Notes: generated by a model from the sequence alone, not told the origin. DNA of 64,000 nt from CALAMC01 sp964459465 (GCA_964459465.1 CAYWLR010000001.1:248001-312000), one strand, 5' to 3'. Shown: positions 27,752-37,295, counted from the stretch's first letter. Program-made: numbers and translations.

Positions 27752-30085
27752 ATGAGAAAGTTTTTTACGGAATTTGCGATTAACCATCCCTGGTCGGTGA
27801 TTATCGTGGTAATTCTCATAACGGCATTCTTTGCGGCTCAATTGCCCAATATCAAAATTGATACCGATCCGGAAAACATGCTGGAGGCCGATGAACCCGT
27901 GCGCCTTTTTGACCATCAGACCAAAGAAGATTTTTCCATATATGATTTCATCGCGGTGGGGGTTGTCAATGAAAAGGGAGCCTTCACCAAAGAACAGCTG
28001 ACCAATATTTATAAGATAATAGAAGATGTATCCAAAATCGACGGGGTTATTGTCGATGATATCCTGGCTCCATCAACGGTGGATGACATTATCCAGATTG
28101 ACGGTATCCTGACGGTCCGCAAACTCCTCGAGACCGAGCCCGAAAGCAATGAGCAGGCCGAATTTATTTTGAGCCGTATCAAGGATAACCCGATATTGAG
28201 AGGCAAGCTGGCGTCCGACGATGGTCAGGCCATCGCCATGTTTATTCCCATCGAATCAAAGAATATGTCGCACCGAATTGCCGGTGAAATTGAAGAAATA
28301 ACCAAGAAGTATTCGACCGGCGAAGAGTATTTCATTGCGGGCCTGCCGGTGGCCGAGGACAGTTTTGGCGCGGAAATGTTCAAACAGATGGCTGTCAGCG
28401 CACCGCTGGCCGGGCTCATCATATTGCTGCTGATGCTGATGTTTTTCAGGAACCTGAAGGTGGTCATTGCCCCGATGATCGTGGCGATAGTTTCCGTCAT
28501 CTGGGCGATGGGCCTTCTGATATTGACCGGCAACACCGTGCATATCATGAGTTCGATGATTCCGATATTTCTGATACCGATAGCGGTGCTCAATTCGATT
28601 CACATCATATCCGAATTTCACGACCGGTATCAGAAGCATAAACACAAAAAGTCCACGATACGCAACACTATCGGCGATCTGTTTATACCGCTTTTATTCA
28701 CGTCGGTAACGACCATAGTCGGCTTCGGATCGCTGGCCCTGACACCGATTCCGCCGGTACGGGTCTTCGGTATATTCGTGGCCTTCGGAATTTTCGTGGC
28801 ATGGCTATTGTCTATCACGTTCAACCCGGCTTTTGCCGTCCTCCTTTCGGACAAGACGTTACGTAATTTCGGTCGCATCGCGGAAGAGCGGGGACCGTTG
28901 TCGAAATTGATGCATGTCTTTCGGGACATCAATAAAAAGTACTACAAAGTTATTCTGGCCGGTTCGGGAGTGGTTGTTGTCGTTGCCGCCATCGGTTTGA
29001 GCCTGATTACCGTCAATGATAACCCGGTTAAATGGTTCAAGCAGAATCACCCGCTCCGTGTCGCCGATGCGGCGCTCAACAAGCATCTGGCCGGGACGTA
29101 CATGAATTATCTCGTTTTCGAAAGCGACGATGTGGATGCTTTCAAAGACCCGGCAACGTTGAAATATATCGAAAACTTCCAAAGACATCTCGAAAAAAAC
29201 CGTGTCGTCGGGGGAACGACGGGTCTGACCGATATTGTCAAGAAAGTTCGCTATGAACTATTCGACCGCGACCCGTCCAAATTCGCCCTTCCCGATGAAC
29301 AGGACGAAGTCGCCCAGAATCTGTTTTTGTTCGAGATTTCCGGTGGCGATCCCGATGACCTCTACAAATTTGTCACCACCGATTACAATAAACTCAATGT
29401 CTGGGTGCAACTGCGCGAGGGCGATAATCAGTCGGTCATGTCGGTGGTTAATGAGGCCGAGGAATATTTCGCCCAGAATCCTCCGCCACAGCACCTGACC
29501 ATGAACTGGGCGGGCCTGCCCTATGTCAATGTCGTCTGGCAGGAAAAAATGGTGGGCGGCATGCGTTCGGCCCTGTTGAGTTCCTTCGCGGTCGTATTCA
29601 TCATGATGGTGTTTCTCTTCCGCTCGCCGCTTCTGGGTTTGATTTCCATGCTCCCGTTGAGCATCACGATCATAGCCATTTACGGCGCCATCGGGTTTAT
29701 CGGCAAGCCGTATGATATGCCGGTGGCCATCCTGTCGTCGCTGACGCTGGGGCTGTCCATCGACTTTGCCATACATTTCATACAGAGATCGAAATATATC
29801 CACGCCCGGACCGGGGATTTCAGAAGGACCTATCCGGAAATGTTCGAAGGGCTGGCGCGTGCGATTTCGCGCAACGTGCTGGTGATTGCCATCGGATTCG
29901 TTCCGATGTTTTTCTCAACGCTGGTGCCCTATATCACGGTCGGTTCGTTTTTCTTCGCCATCATGGTCGTTTCGGGCGCGGTAACCATGCTGCTTTTGCC
30001 CTCGATATTCATCGTTATGCAGAAGAGAATCTGCCCGGATATGGCGGTTGATTCCATTCACGAAAAAAAAGAAGTAATGCAATAA
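27752..30085 (+). CDS. RND superfamily (MMPL/HpnN-like) exporter
   Basis: About 777 residues. The ATG at 27734 lacks a ribosome site, whereas AAAGGA (27738-27743) lies eight bases before the ATG at 27752. The protein has the RND plan: TM1 (about 13-33), a periplasmic loop, a TM2-TM6 block (about 212-360 with LIILLLMLMFFRNLKVV and FGSLALTP), TM7 (about 390-410), a second loop, and a TM8-TM12 block (about 605-765). The short periplasmic domains fit the MMPL/hydrophobe exporters that move lipids, rather than drug pumps. It heads a set with a LolA-like protein and an outer-membrane barrel, suggesting delivery of a lipid to the outer membrane. Confidence 0.9.
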   Translation: MRKFFTEFAINHPWSVIIVVILITAFFAAQLPNIKIDTDPENMLEADEPVRLFDHQTKEDFSIYDFIAVGVVNEKGAFTKEQLTNIYKIIEDVSKIDGVIVDDILAPSTVDDIIQIDGILTVRKLLETEPESNEQAEFILSRIKDNPILRGKLASDDGQAIAMFIPIESKNMSHRIAGEIEEITKKYSTGEEYFIAGLPVAEDSFGAEMFKQMAVSAPLAGLIILLLMLMFFRNLKVVIAPMIVAIVSVIWAMGLLILTGNTVHIMSSMIPIFLIPIAVLNSIHIISEFHDRYQKHKHKKSTIRNTIGDLFIPLLFTSVTTIVGFGSLALTPIPPVRVFGIFVAFGIFVAWLLSITFNPAFAVLLSDKTLRNFGRIAEERGPLSKLMHVFRDINKKYYKVILAGSGVVVVVAAIGLSLITVNDNPVKWFKQNHPLRVADAALNKHLAGTYMNYLVFESDDVDAFKDPATLKYIENFQRHLEKNRVVGGTTGLTDIVKKVRYELFDRDPSKFALPDEQDEVAQNLFLFEISGGDPDDLYKFVTTDYNKLNVWVQLREGDNQSVMSVVNEAEEYFAQNPPPQHLTMNWAGLPYVNVVWQEKMVGGMRSALLSSFAVVFIMMVFLFRSPLLGLISMLPLSITIIAIYGAIGFIGKPYDMPVAILSSLTLGLSIDFAIHFIQRSKYIHARTGDFRRTYPEMFEGLARAISRNVLVIAIGFVPMFFSTLVPYITVGSFFFAIMVVSGAVTMLLLPSIFIVMQKRICPDMAVDSIHEKKEVMQ

Positions 30086-30102
30086 AAGAAAGGTAAGGAG
30101 AA

Positions 30103-30903
30103 ATGAGACGATTCCAGTTAATCACGGTGTTGGCGACGGTCATGATGTTTATTTCGGTGAACTTGACGGCCCAGGAACAGGCGGAAGATATCATGAAAAA
30201 ATCGCACCTGGCGCTGTTTTATGCCGGTGACGATGGTATCGCCGAAGTGAACATGAATATTGTCAATTCCAAAGGCAACCAGCGCGTCCGCGAATTTACC
30301 ATGCTTCGCCTCGATCAGGAGGAAGGCGGCAAGCAGATGTATTATACCTATTTCAAAAAGCCCAGCGATGTATCCCGCCTGACTTTCATGGTCCACAAGA
30401 TGCCCGATGCTTCCGATAACCGCTGGCTGTATGTGCCCTCGGTGGATCTGGTCAAGCGCATATCGGCCGACGATAAAAATTCAAGTTTTGTCGGGTCGGA
30501 CTTTACGTACGAAGATGTTTCCGGCCGTCACTGGAGCGAGGATAATCATAAATTGGCCCGGGAAGATAAAATGGGCGAAAGGACCGTGTATGTGATAGAG
30601 TCAGTCCCCAAATCGGCTTATAAAGGATTTTCTCGTAAGGTCTCGTATATCGACAAGGAAAGCTATTTGCCGCTGAAGGAAGAATACTATGACGGCAATG
30701 ACGAACTGGAACGAGTTTTTACGGCGGAGAAAGTCGAGGATATTCAGGGCATCATGACGGCCACACTGCGTAAAATGGAGAACGTCAAAAAAGGCCAGTA
30801 CACCACTGTGGAATTCACCAATATCACTTACAACGCCGGTGTGGGCGAGGATATATTTACCGAACGGTTCCTCAAAAACCCGCCACGTCAATTTATCAAG
30901 TAG
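30103..30903 (+). CDS. LolA-like outer-membrane lipoprotein-sorting protein
   Basis: A 266-residue periplasmic protein: signal peptide (ending NLTAQE), then a LolA/LolB-type half-barrel domain of the family that accompanies RND exporters. Landmarks are the YYTYFKKPSDVSRLTF segment, RWLYVPSVDLVKRIS and FVGSDFTYEDVSGR. It probably binds a hydrophobic cargo from the RND pump and hands it on. AAGGAG precedes the ATG at 30103, 17 bases after the RND stop. Confidence 0.9.
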   Translation: MRRFQLITVLATVMMFISVNLTAQEQAEDIMKKSHLALFYAGDDGIAEVNMNIVNSKGNQRVREFTMLRLDQEEGGKQMYYTYFKKPSDVSRLTFMVHKMPDASDNRWLYVPSVDLVKRISADDKNSSFVGSDFTYEDVSGRHWSEDNHKLAREDKMGERTVYVIESVPKSAYKGFSRKVSYIDKESYLPLKEEYYDGNDELERVFTAEKVEDIQGIMTATLRKMENVKKGQYTTVEFTNITYNAGVGEDIFTERFLKNPPRQFIK

Positions 30904-30915
30904 GGGGAATTTCCG

Positions 30916-32163
30916 GTGAGACGACTTATTTTATTCATGCCGGTTTTGATTTTGACGGCGGCCGTGTTCTCATCGGCGGTGGCCAATGAAGTAAACCTGG
31001 GCGGATTTGTTCAGGGCCTTTACGGCGGGGGATTGGACAAAAACAATCCGACGCCGACGGAACTCACGGCCTCGGAGACACGTCTGCAATTGAAACTGGA
31101 GTCATACAGCGACGCCGCGGAGTTTTTCGGTCGCCTCGATTTCACCTACGATGATTACCATGAGCCATCGCTTGACATGGAACTGCGCGAGGGTTACGCC
31201 AAGTTCAGCCTCGGCCGTCACCTGGATTTTAAAATCGGCCGCCAGATAATCACCTGGGGTACAGGCGACCTGATTTTTATAAATGATGTGTTTGCCAAGG
31301 ATTATCAGTCGTTTTTCAGCGGGCGCGATGACCAGTATCTCAAGGCCCCGCATAATGCCCTGCGTATGTCCTATTACAATCGGCTGGGGTCTTTCACTTT
31401 CGTGTATACGCCGCGTTTTACACCCAACCGGATCCCGACCGGAGAGCGCCTAAGTTATTTCAGTCCAATGGCCGGGACCATTGTCGGCGGGGAGCCCTAC
31501 TTCGAGGGCATTATGCCCGAAGCCAAATTTAAAAACGGGGAGTTTGCCGGGCGTTTCGGCCGCTATTTCGGTACGACCGACGTCGCATTATACGCCTACC
31601 ACGGGTTTTTCAAGAATCCGATGGGTATGAACGATAATGGGGCCTACTACCCGGAGTTGAATGTCTATGGGGCTTCGGTTCGTATGCCGATCATGGGCGG
31701 AATCGCCTGGTTGGAAGGGGGCTATTATGATTCGCGCGAGGACGCCTGCGGCGAAAAGCCGACCATCCCCAATTCATCGTTCAAGAGCCTGATTGGCTTC
31801 GAGCGACAACTTGGCTCCAATTTGACCGTCAATATGCAGTATCAAAACGACCTTATGCTCGATTATGATGCGTACGTCACTTTCCTGGGACCGCAAATGA
31901 CGCCGATGGATGAAACTTACCATCTGATAACCGCCCGTATAACGCAACTGCTGAAAATGGAGACGATCACCCTGTCGGCGTTCGGTTTTTATTCGCCTAA
32001 CGAAGAAGATTTTTATGGCCGTTTCTCGGTAAGTTATAAGTACAGCGATGCGGTGACCCTGGCGGCTGGGGCCAATGTATTCGACGGCAATTATGAATAT
32101 ACGTCTTTCGGGGGCTTTCAGAAGAACGATAACGTCTATATAAAAATCACTTATGGATATTAG
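30916..32163 (+). CDS. Outer-membrane beta-barrel protein (DUF1302-like)
   Basis: A 415-residue protein starting with GTG at 30916 (GGGGGAA-type site upstream) and a signal peptide ending SAVANE. The rest is strand-rich with the DUF1302/alginate-export style segments SETRLQLKLESY, LDMELREGYAKF, FKIGRQIITWGTGDL and RFTPNRIPTGERLS, and it ends in an aromatic residue (YIKITYGY). It is the outer-membrane member of the RND/LolA-like set, in the order pump, carrier, barrel. I see a match in type, not a known substrate. Confidence 0.82.
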   Translation: MRRLILFMPVLILTAAVFSSAVANEVNLGGFVQGLYGGGLDKNNPTPTELTASETRLQLKLESYSDAAEFFGRLDFTYDDYHEPSLDMELREGYAKFSLGRHLDFKIGRQIITWGTGDLIFINDVFAKDYQSFFSGRDDQYLKAPHNALRMSYYNRLGSFTFVYTPRFTPNRIPTGERLSYFSPMAGTIVGGEPYFEGIMPEAKFKNGEFAGRFGRYFGTTDVALYAYHGFFKNPMGMNDNGAYYPELNVYGASVRMPIMGGIAWLEGGYYDSREDACGEKPTIPNSSFKSLIGFERQLGSNLTVNMQYQNDLMLDYDAYVTFLGPQMTPMDETYHLITARITQLLKMETITLSAFGFYSPNEEDFYGRFSVSYKYSDAVTLAAGANVFDGNYEYTSFGGFQKNDNVYIKITYGY

Positions 32164-32172
32164 GAGAGAATT

Positions 32173-32385
32173 ATGACTCTTGAAAGCAGTATCAGACTTC
32201 TGGCCGGGATTCTGGTTCTTGCCTCACTGGCGCTGGGGTATTTTATTTCGCATTATTGGTTTTTATTAACGGCTTTTGTCGGATTTAATTTAATCCAATC
32301 GTCATTTACCCGGTTCTGTCCGGCGGAGATTGTAATCGGTAAATTGTTTTTCGCGAAAGCGACCAATAAACACTTTTCCGAATAA
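32173..32385 (+). CDS. DUF2892 (YgaP-type) small membrane protein
   Basis: A 70-residue protein with two hydrophobic helices (about 8-28 and 31-47) and the family ending FNLIQSSFTRFCPAEIVIGKL. In YgaP this domain is fused to a rhodanese; here it is alone. AGGAGA lies nine bases after the barrel gene stop, so it closes the RND operon. The FCP cysteine may carry persulfide, but that is speculative. Confidence 0.85.
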   Translation: MTLESSIRLLAGILVLASLALGYFISHYWFLLTAFVGFNLIQSSFTRFCPAEIVIGKLFFAKATNKHFSE

Positions 32386-32390
32386 AAGCA

Positions 32391-32407
32391 TTGTCGCAGA
32401 GCGACAA
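32391..32407. repeat. Perfect 7-bp palindrome after DUF2892
   Basis: TTGTCGC-AGA-GCGACAA, immediately downstream of the stop and 19 bases before the terminator stem. Confidence 0.5.
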
Positions 32408-32425
32408 GGATCCATCATAGCGGTT

Positions 32426-32459
32426 AAAGAAGCGGGCTTTCCTGCCCGCTTCTTTTTTT
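32426..32459. terminator. Strong terminator of the RND operon
   Basis: A perfect 12-bp stem (32426-32437 with 32444-32455) with a 6-base loop and a T7 run ending at 32459. It lies 6 bases from the end of the convergent SnoaL-like gene and may serve both strands. Confidence 0.92.
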
Positions 32460-32464
32460 GACAG

Positions 32465-32872
32465 CTATTGTTGTACCCAGCCCAGCTGTTCGGCGATAGC
32501 CAGGCGGTCGAAGAAGCCTTTTAAAGATTTGATCTTCCCATTATCCACTTCCATGATATCCACCGCCTCGACTTTCATGGTTTTCGACGTTGGCATCATG
32601 CCCGGAAGCGGCCCGGTGTTGGTGCCGGTGATAGTATATTCGGTGATGATTTTCCCTTGACCGGTATCATGCTGGGCGGTAACATCATACTTTATGTCGG
32701 GAAAGGCCAAAAACATGATTTTTGCGTATTCAATAATGGCCGATTTTTTCTGTATGGCGCCGGCCGATGGGTCATGGAACACGGCGTCGCTTATAAACAT
32801 GCCGGAAATCGCTTTGGCATCATGATCATTCCAGGCCTGATAGTACGCCCGGGCCAAGTCTATTGCAATCAT
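32465..32872 (-). CDS. SnoaL-like (NTF2 fold) protein
   Basis: A 135-residue single-domain protein of the SnoaL/ester-cyclase type within the NTF2 superfamily. Family features are ARAYYQAWNDHDAKAISGMF, VFHDP and the C-terminal VEAVDIMEVDNGKIKSLKGFFD. Such proteins bind small hydrophobic ligands or act as cyclases or isomerases; no catalytic assignment is possible. The ribosome site GGGGATAT lies just upstream. It stands alone, convergent with the RND operon. Confidence 0.85.
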   Translation of the reverse strand: MIAIDLARAYYQAWNDHDAKAISGMFISDAVFHDPSAGAIQKKSAIIEYAKIMFLAFPDIKYDVTAQHDTGQGKIITEYTITGTNTGPLPGMMPTSKTMKVEAVDIMEVDNGKIKSLKGFFDRLAIAEQLGWVQQ

Positions 32873-32926
32873 AAATATCCCCTTATATTATTTATTGCCG
32901 GAGTATAGGAAAAAGAGCGAATTATA

Positions 32927-34249
32927 TCAAGGCTGATTGATGCCGAATTTCTTCATTTTTTTGTATAAGTGAGATCTTTCCAGACCCAATCGGCGGGCGG
33001 TTTCGGTCATGTTGCCGGAATTACGGGCGATAGCCCGTGCAATAAATTCACGTTCGAAGTTTTCCACCGCCTCTTTTAATTTCGAATCTGATGAAAGGGT
33101 ATCACCCAGAAAAGGTTTGAGGTCGGAGGCGCCGGCAGATTCGGTTTCGCAATAAATATTCAATCGTTCCATTATATTTTTGAGTTCCCGGACGTTGCCG
33201 GGGAAGGGGTAATTTGCCAGAAGCGCCAGTGCGGATTTATCCAGCTTTATGACCCGGCCGCCGGTTTCATCGGCGAAGCGTCTTAAAAAATACTCCGATA
33301 AATGCTGAATATCCCCGGTTCTTTCCCGAAGCGGCGGGATATGAAATTGCACCACGTTGAGGCGATACAGCAGATCCTGTCGGAATTTTCCTTCGACTAC
33401 CAAACGATCCGGGTCACGGTTGGAGGCGGCGATGATATTGCCGGAGATCTTTTGGGCCTTGTCGGATCCGACCGGAGTTACTTCGCCGGTTTCGATGACG
33501 CGCAACATTTTGGCCTGCGCTTCGAGCGGCATTTCCCCGATTTCATCAAGGAAAATCGAGCCGCCGTCGGCCTTTGCAAATCGTCCGATCCTGGCCTTTG
33601 ATGCCCCGGTAAACGCTCCGGGAACATGTCCAAAAAGCTCGGATTCCACCAGTTCCGAAGGCAACGCGGCGCAATTGACCGGAACAAAGGCGCCGGTACA
33701 AAATCGACTCAAGCGGTGAATCAGATTGGCCACCAATTCCTTGCCGGTTCCGTTTTCACCCAGAATCAAAAACCGGGAGGCTTTGGGAGCGGATTTATGC
33801 ACGTCGGAGATGAGTCTTTTAATCTGCGGAGAATCGCCGATAATTTCGCCATAGGCTTTGTCCATCAGCCGAATGTTTTCGTCGAGCAGTCGCCCCCTGG
33901 CGAGGGCATTGTCGATGGTAATCAGCACCCGGTCAAGCGACAGAGGTTTTTCTATGAAATCATACGCCCCGCCGCGAATAGCCCCGACCGCCATTTCGAT
34001 ATCGGCCTGGCCGGAAATCATGACGATCAGCTGTTGTGGATTAGAAGAGATAATCGTTTTTAAAAAATCGATACCATTGCCGTCGGGCAGGATAACGTCG
34101 AGAAATATAATATCGAAGCGTGCCCTGATAAATTCTTCGGCCCGGCCCAATGACTCGGCCGTCACCACGTCGTGGCCCCGCCTGTCCAGCGCGGTTTTAA
34201 GCGACGACCGAATATTTTCCTCGTCGTCTATGATTAGTATTCTGGCCAT
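32927..34249 (-). CDS. NtrC-family sigma-54-dependent response regulator
   Basis: A 440-residue activator in three parts: receiver (D51 in IIFLDVILPDG, K101), AAA+ sigma-54 activation domain (Walker A GENGTGKE at 164-171, GAFTGA at 211-216, GGSIFLDEIGEMP Walker B, RNVVQFHIPPLRER-type arginine region) and a Fis-type helix-turn-helix (TETARRLGLERSHLYKKM). The intact GAFTGA loop means it can open sigma-54 promoters. It is the last gene of the minus-strand operon starting at 37184 and lies 3 bases from its kinase. Palindromes and a sigma-54-like promoter in the 37188-37439 gap are its most likely targets. Confidence 0.94.
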   Translation of the reverse strand: MARILIIDDEENIRSSLKTALDRRGHDVVTAESLGRAEEFIRARFDIIFLDVILPDGNGIDFLKTIISSNPQQLIVMISGQADIEMAVGAIRGGAYDFIEKPLSLDRVLITIDNALARGRLLDENIRLMDKAYGEIIGDSPQIKRLISDVHKSAPKASRFLILGENGTGKELVANLIHRLSRFCTGAFVPVNCAALPSELVESELFGHVPGAFTGASKARIGRFAKADGGSIFLDEIGEMPLEAQAKMLRVIETGEVTPVGSDKAQKISGNIIAASNRDPDRLVVEGKFRQDLLYRLNVVQFHIPPLRERTGDIQHLSEYFLRRFADETGGRVIKLDKSALALLANYPFPGNVRELKNIMERLNIYCETESAGASDLKPFLGDTLSSDSKLKEAVENFEREFIARAIARNSGNMTETARRLGLERSHLYKKMKKFGINQP

Positions 34250-34252
34250 ATA

Positions 34253-35887
34253 TTACCGGGGAAGTACGATAAGCACTTCCGCGCCTCCTTCGGATCGATT
34301 GCGTAATTCGATTGTCCCGCCGTGATCATGCACGATACGGCGACAAACAACCAACCCCAGCCCGGAGCCGTCTTTTTTGGTGGAAACGTACGGTTCAAAC
34401 GGGCTTTTCAGTATCCCGACTTCGAATCCCGGGCCGGTGTCACAAATCGTAAATGTTAAGGTATTCATGGTACTGTCACACGAGACTTCGACGCGGCTAT
34501 CGGGACCCGATTCCAGCCCGTTTTTTATAAGGTTAATCAGCATTTGTTCGATTTGTTCCGGGTCACATTTTATATACTTTGGCAGCGTTTTCGTGATTAT
34601 GGTCAGACGCCCGCCGTCGATCTGCGCTTTATACAATGCGGCGATTTCTTCCAGTATCGCCTTGACCGGAGTATCGACAATCTTCGGCGGGGCCATTTTG
34701 GCGAAGGCGGAAAACTGGTCCAGCAGTCGTTTCATGCGATTGATTTCATGTCTGATGGTTTTGACTGTTTGCTCCAGAGTGGACTCGAAGGTATCGGGAT
34801 TGTCACGATAGGCCGCTTTGAGATCGTCGATACCGATTGAAATCGGCGTCAGAGGATTTTTAATTTCGTGGGCGACCTTGCGACCCATCGCTTCCCAGGC
34901 GGCGATTTTTTCGGCGGTGGTCAGACGCGCCTGGGTCGATTTGAGGTTGCTTTTCATGGCGTTGAATGAATCGGCCAGTTCGGAGAATTCACCCTCTTCG
35001 TACGCCATGACCGGTGTCGTCCAATCGCCCTCGGCCACTTGTCGGGAAGCCGCGATAAGATTATCGATTTCTTTTTTGGTTTTGCCGGTTATGTACATAC
35101 CCATAATGATGGCCAGGATAATTGATATCAGGGCCGCCAGGGCGGTGATTTCCAAAAGAGATCGGAAAATCGGGCTGTCCGGCACGGCATCGAATATCGC
35201 CGTTATATAAAATCCAGTCGCATTTCCTCCGGATATTACCGTGATCAACTCTGAATCTTTCTCGTACAATTGGCAGACATCAAGGCGGCTCAAATCAAAT
35301 CTCTGCGATGATGAATCATCGGCCATAACCAGGGCAATAGCGGCATTGGTGACTTCGGACAGCAAATTAAGATAAGAGCTGTCTATATATGTTCCGGAAT
35401 ATAGAAACAGGTCTTCATCGATAATATTCAGATATCCATATGCGGCGTGCGGTCCGTTGATATCGTATTCGACGCGCGCCGAATATCCCGAATGTCTCAT
35501 ATTAATCGTATCCAGTGCTATTCGTCCGCCGACCAGTCCGGGGCGATGGGCCGAGGCCAGGACTTTAAGATCATGGGATAATATTTCCATGAAATCTATT
35601 CCCGGCGGCGGAGAGCCCAAATCGACCGGCCTTCCCGGTCGGGATTTTAGTCTTATAGAGGCCTCCCTGATTTGCGGCATCTGTACCAGTTGATAATGGA
35701 GGGTGCGCATCCGCTCCTGATAGATAAGGTTGTACTGTCGGAACGATTGTAGGCTTTCATCGGCGTTGCGGCTGGCCGATTCGGCGATGCGTTCGTTCGT
35801 TATTAAGTGCAAGGATAGCAGGATTAAAAGCGGCGGTAACACGGCGGCGAGAATCAGGAAAACCCTTATTCGAGTGGTTGTAGTCAT
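34253..35887 (-). CDS. NtrY-like membrane sensor histidine kinase
   Basis: A 544-residue kinase with TM1 (about 9-28), a periplasmic sensor region (about 30-235, no clear family), TM2 (about 240-265), a HAMP domain (ending EFSELADSFNAMKSNL), a dimerisation domain with H340 (AHEIKNPLTPI) and an ATPase domain (NLIKNGLESGPDS, then VSTKKDGSGLGLVVCRRIV). The order HAMP-HisKA-HATPase with AHEIKNPLTPI is that of the NtrY group. It begins 1 base after the stop of the SBP-like gene and ends 3 bases before the NtrC-type regulator, its obvious partner. Confidence 0.92.
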   Translation of the reverse strand: MTTTTRIRVFLILAAVLPPLLILLSLHLITNERIAESASRNADESLQSFRQYNLIYQERMRTLHYQLVQMPQIREASIRLKSRPGRPVDLGSPPPGIDFMEILSHDLKVLASAHRPGLVGGRIALDTINMRHSGYSARVEYDINGPHAAYGYLNIIDEDLFLYSGTYIDSSYLNLLSEVTNAAIALVMADDSSSQRFDLSRLDVCQLYEKDSELITVISGGNATGFYITAIFDAVPDSPIFRSLLEITALAALISIILAIIMGMYITGKTKKEIDNLIAASRQVAEGDWTTPVMAYEEGEFSELADSFNAMKSNLKSTQARLTTAEKIAAWEAMGRKVAHEIKNPLTPISIGIDDLKAAYRDNPDTFESTLEQTVKTIRHEINRMKRLLDQFSAFAKMAPPKIVDTPVKAILEEIAALYKAQIDGGRLTIITKTLPKYIKCDPEQIEQMLINLIKNGLESGPDSRVEVSCDSTMNTLTFTICDTGPGFEVGILKSPFEPYVSTKKDGSGLGLVVCRRIVHDHGGTIELRNRSEGGAEVLIVLPR

Positions 35888-35888
35888 A

Positions 35889-37184
35889 TCAGTATCTCGA
35901 AATGGCGGGTAATTTAAGCTTGATAAGTCGACGCAGATTCATTTGACCGTCTTCGTTAAACGCGGCCATTCCAATGCTTTCGCGATGGACAAAATACACC
36001 CGGGGGCGATACAACGGGAATACACCCAGATCCTGCCAGAGCAGTTCGGCGCCCCTGGCGGCGTATACCAGCTTGCGATCAGGATTTTGGGCCCCTTTTA
36101 TCTCTTTTATGTAATTGTCGAGCAATGGCAGGTTTTTATTGATGCTTCTACCGGCAACGGTATCTCGGGAGAGAAAAGCGGCGATATATTCCAGACTCAA
36201 CGACAGGCTGTCGGACATGACCGGGACAGGTGCGATATAGAGGTCGGAACCGCTCCGGCCCAGTTGCAGGCGCGTTTCGACCTTATCGCGCCACAGGATA
36301 TCGGTAAAAAACATGGCTGTCGGCTGAAACTCCCTTTCCGTCGAAGCTATCCGCACGGCACCGTCGATCGGTTTGAGGACGTTCAACAATTGCTGACCCC
36401 GGATCGGATCATTGGGCAGCGGCCTTGGGCAATCGTCGGCGATTGCCATCGGGCAATTTTGCGCCGTGACACCGTCGCCACCAAACAGGTTGCCGATATT
36501 CCCGTCGTTTACTCGATAGTACAGCGAAGTCGTCATCAGACCACGCTGATTGTAAACCGTCGATACATTGGGCAACAAAGCGACAAAATAGGGGGCGGGA
36601 GCGGAAATAGTCAATATATCGGGTTCACAGGTACGCGGCGATTTGTACGAAAAATAGCCGTCGATGACACCGGACTCGAAATCAAGCTGCATCTCGGCGG
36701 GGGAGATGTACCGCTTGATATTAATGGCATTACCCGATTCGGTGAAAAAGACGCTTGTTTTTTGAGGTTCGGCATAAAGGCCAAATAAATCGGGGAAAAC
36801 CGGGCTATACGGGGCCTGATTGAAATAGACAGCGCCCAGCGTTATGGCCGACACGCTGTCGCTATCGACAGTATTAATAGCCGCCATCATGCCATCGGGA
36901 TGGCCAAACCCGAAATCATGGTCGACCGGGTAACTATAACTTACACCTAACGATGATACTTCAATCTTACCAGAGCAAATGGAATCATCCCCGTTAAGAA
37001 TGACATACTCACAATTCGGATAAACCAGGGTTTCCCGTCCGGCCGCAAAATAAAATCGGTCGTCTTTAAACTGCAGAATCTTCGTTTCTATATTGGCGGC
37101 GGTCGCATACGTGGCAATCGCCGATACAAAAACGACTGTGAGAATATTAATTGATCTGCTGGTCTTTATATTTTTCGTTCTCAT
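35889..37184 (-). CDS. Periplasmic protein, distantly like peptide/nickel-type substrate-binding proteins
   Basis: About 431 residues with a signal peptide (hydrophobic run ending ATYATA). I do not recognise a firm family, but the C-terminal third (MSDSLSLSLEYIAAFLSRDT...YAARGAELLWQDLGVFPLYRPRVYFVHR) resembles the end of SBP_bac_5 binding proteins, where a helix is followed by a pocket strand. The N-terminal half is less conserved. A GTG directly precedes the ATG at 37184; AGGTG upstream favours the ATG. It is the first gene of an operon with a sensor kinase and sigma-54 activator, so it may be the ligand-binding input of that system. Confidence 0.7.
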   Translation of the reverse strand: MRTKNIKTSRSINILTVVFVSAIATYATAANIETKILQFKDDRFYFAAGRETLVYPNCEYVILNGDDSICSGKIEVSSLGVSYSYPVDHDFGFGHPDGMMAAINTVDSDSVSAITLGAVYFNQAPYSPVFPDLFGLYAEPQKTSVFFTESGNAINIKRYISPAEMQLDFESGVIDGYFSYKSPRTCEPDILTISAPAPYFVALLPNVSTVYNQRGLMTTSLYYRVNDGNIGNLFGGDGVTAQNCPMAIADDCPRPLPNDPIRGQQLLNVLKPIDGAVRIASTEREFQPTAMFFTDILWRDKVETRLQLGRSGSDLYIAPVPVMSDSLSLSLEYIAAFLSRDTVAGRSINKNLPLLDNYIKEIKGAQNPDRKLVYAARGAELLWQDLGVFPLYRPRVYFVHRESIGMAAFNEDGQMNLRRLIKLKLPAISRY

Positions 37185-37208
37185 CACCTAAATCCGTTTG
37201 AATAATAT

Positions 37209-37237
37209 CTATTAAATAATCTAATTGCCTGTGTCAA
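37209..37237 (-). promoter_or_regulatory. Sigma-70-type promoter of the SBP-like/NtrY/NtrC operon
   Basis: On the minus strand TTGACA (37237-37232), a 17-base spacer and TAATAG (37214-37209), with the start codon at 37184. The -35 box lies inside the palindrome at 37230-37247. Confidence 0.65.
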
Positions 37238-37247
37238 GAATGACACA
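37230..37247. promoter_or_regulatory. Palindromic operator, site 1 (TGTGTCA-N4-TGACACA)
   Basis: Perfect 7-bp arms around AGAA. It overlaps the -35 of the minus-strand operon promoter, so binding here should block it. Confidence 0.7.
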
Positions 37248-37295
37248 TAAAAATCCCAGTTCTTTCATCGGGTTATACAAATATATCGGTATGAT

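Noticed and set aside
35943..36788. Plus-strand open frame of 281 codons opposite the SBP-like gene
   Set aside because: No start signal or family pattern; the minus-strand gene has a signal peptide and is in an operon.
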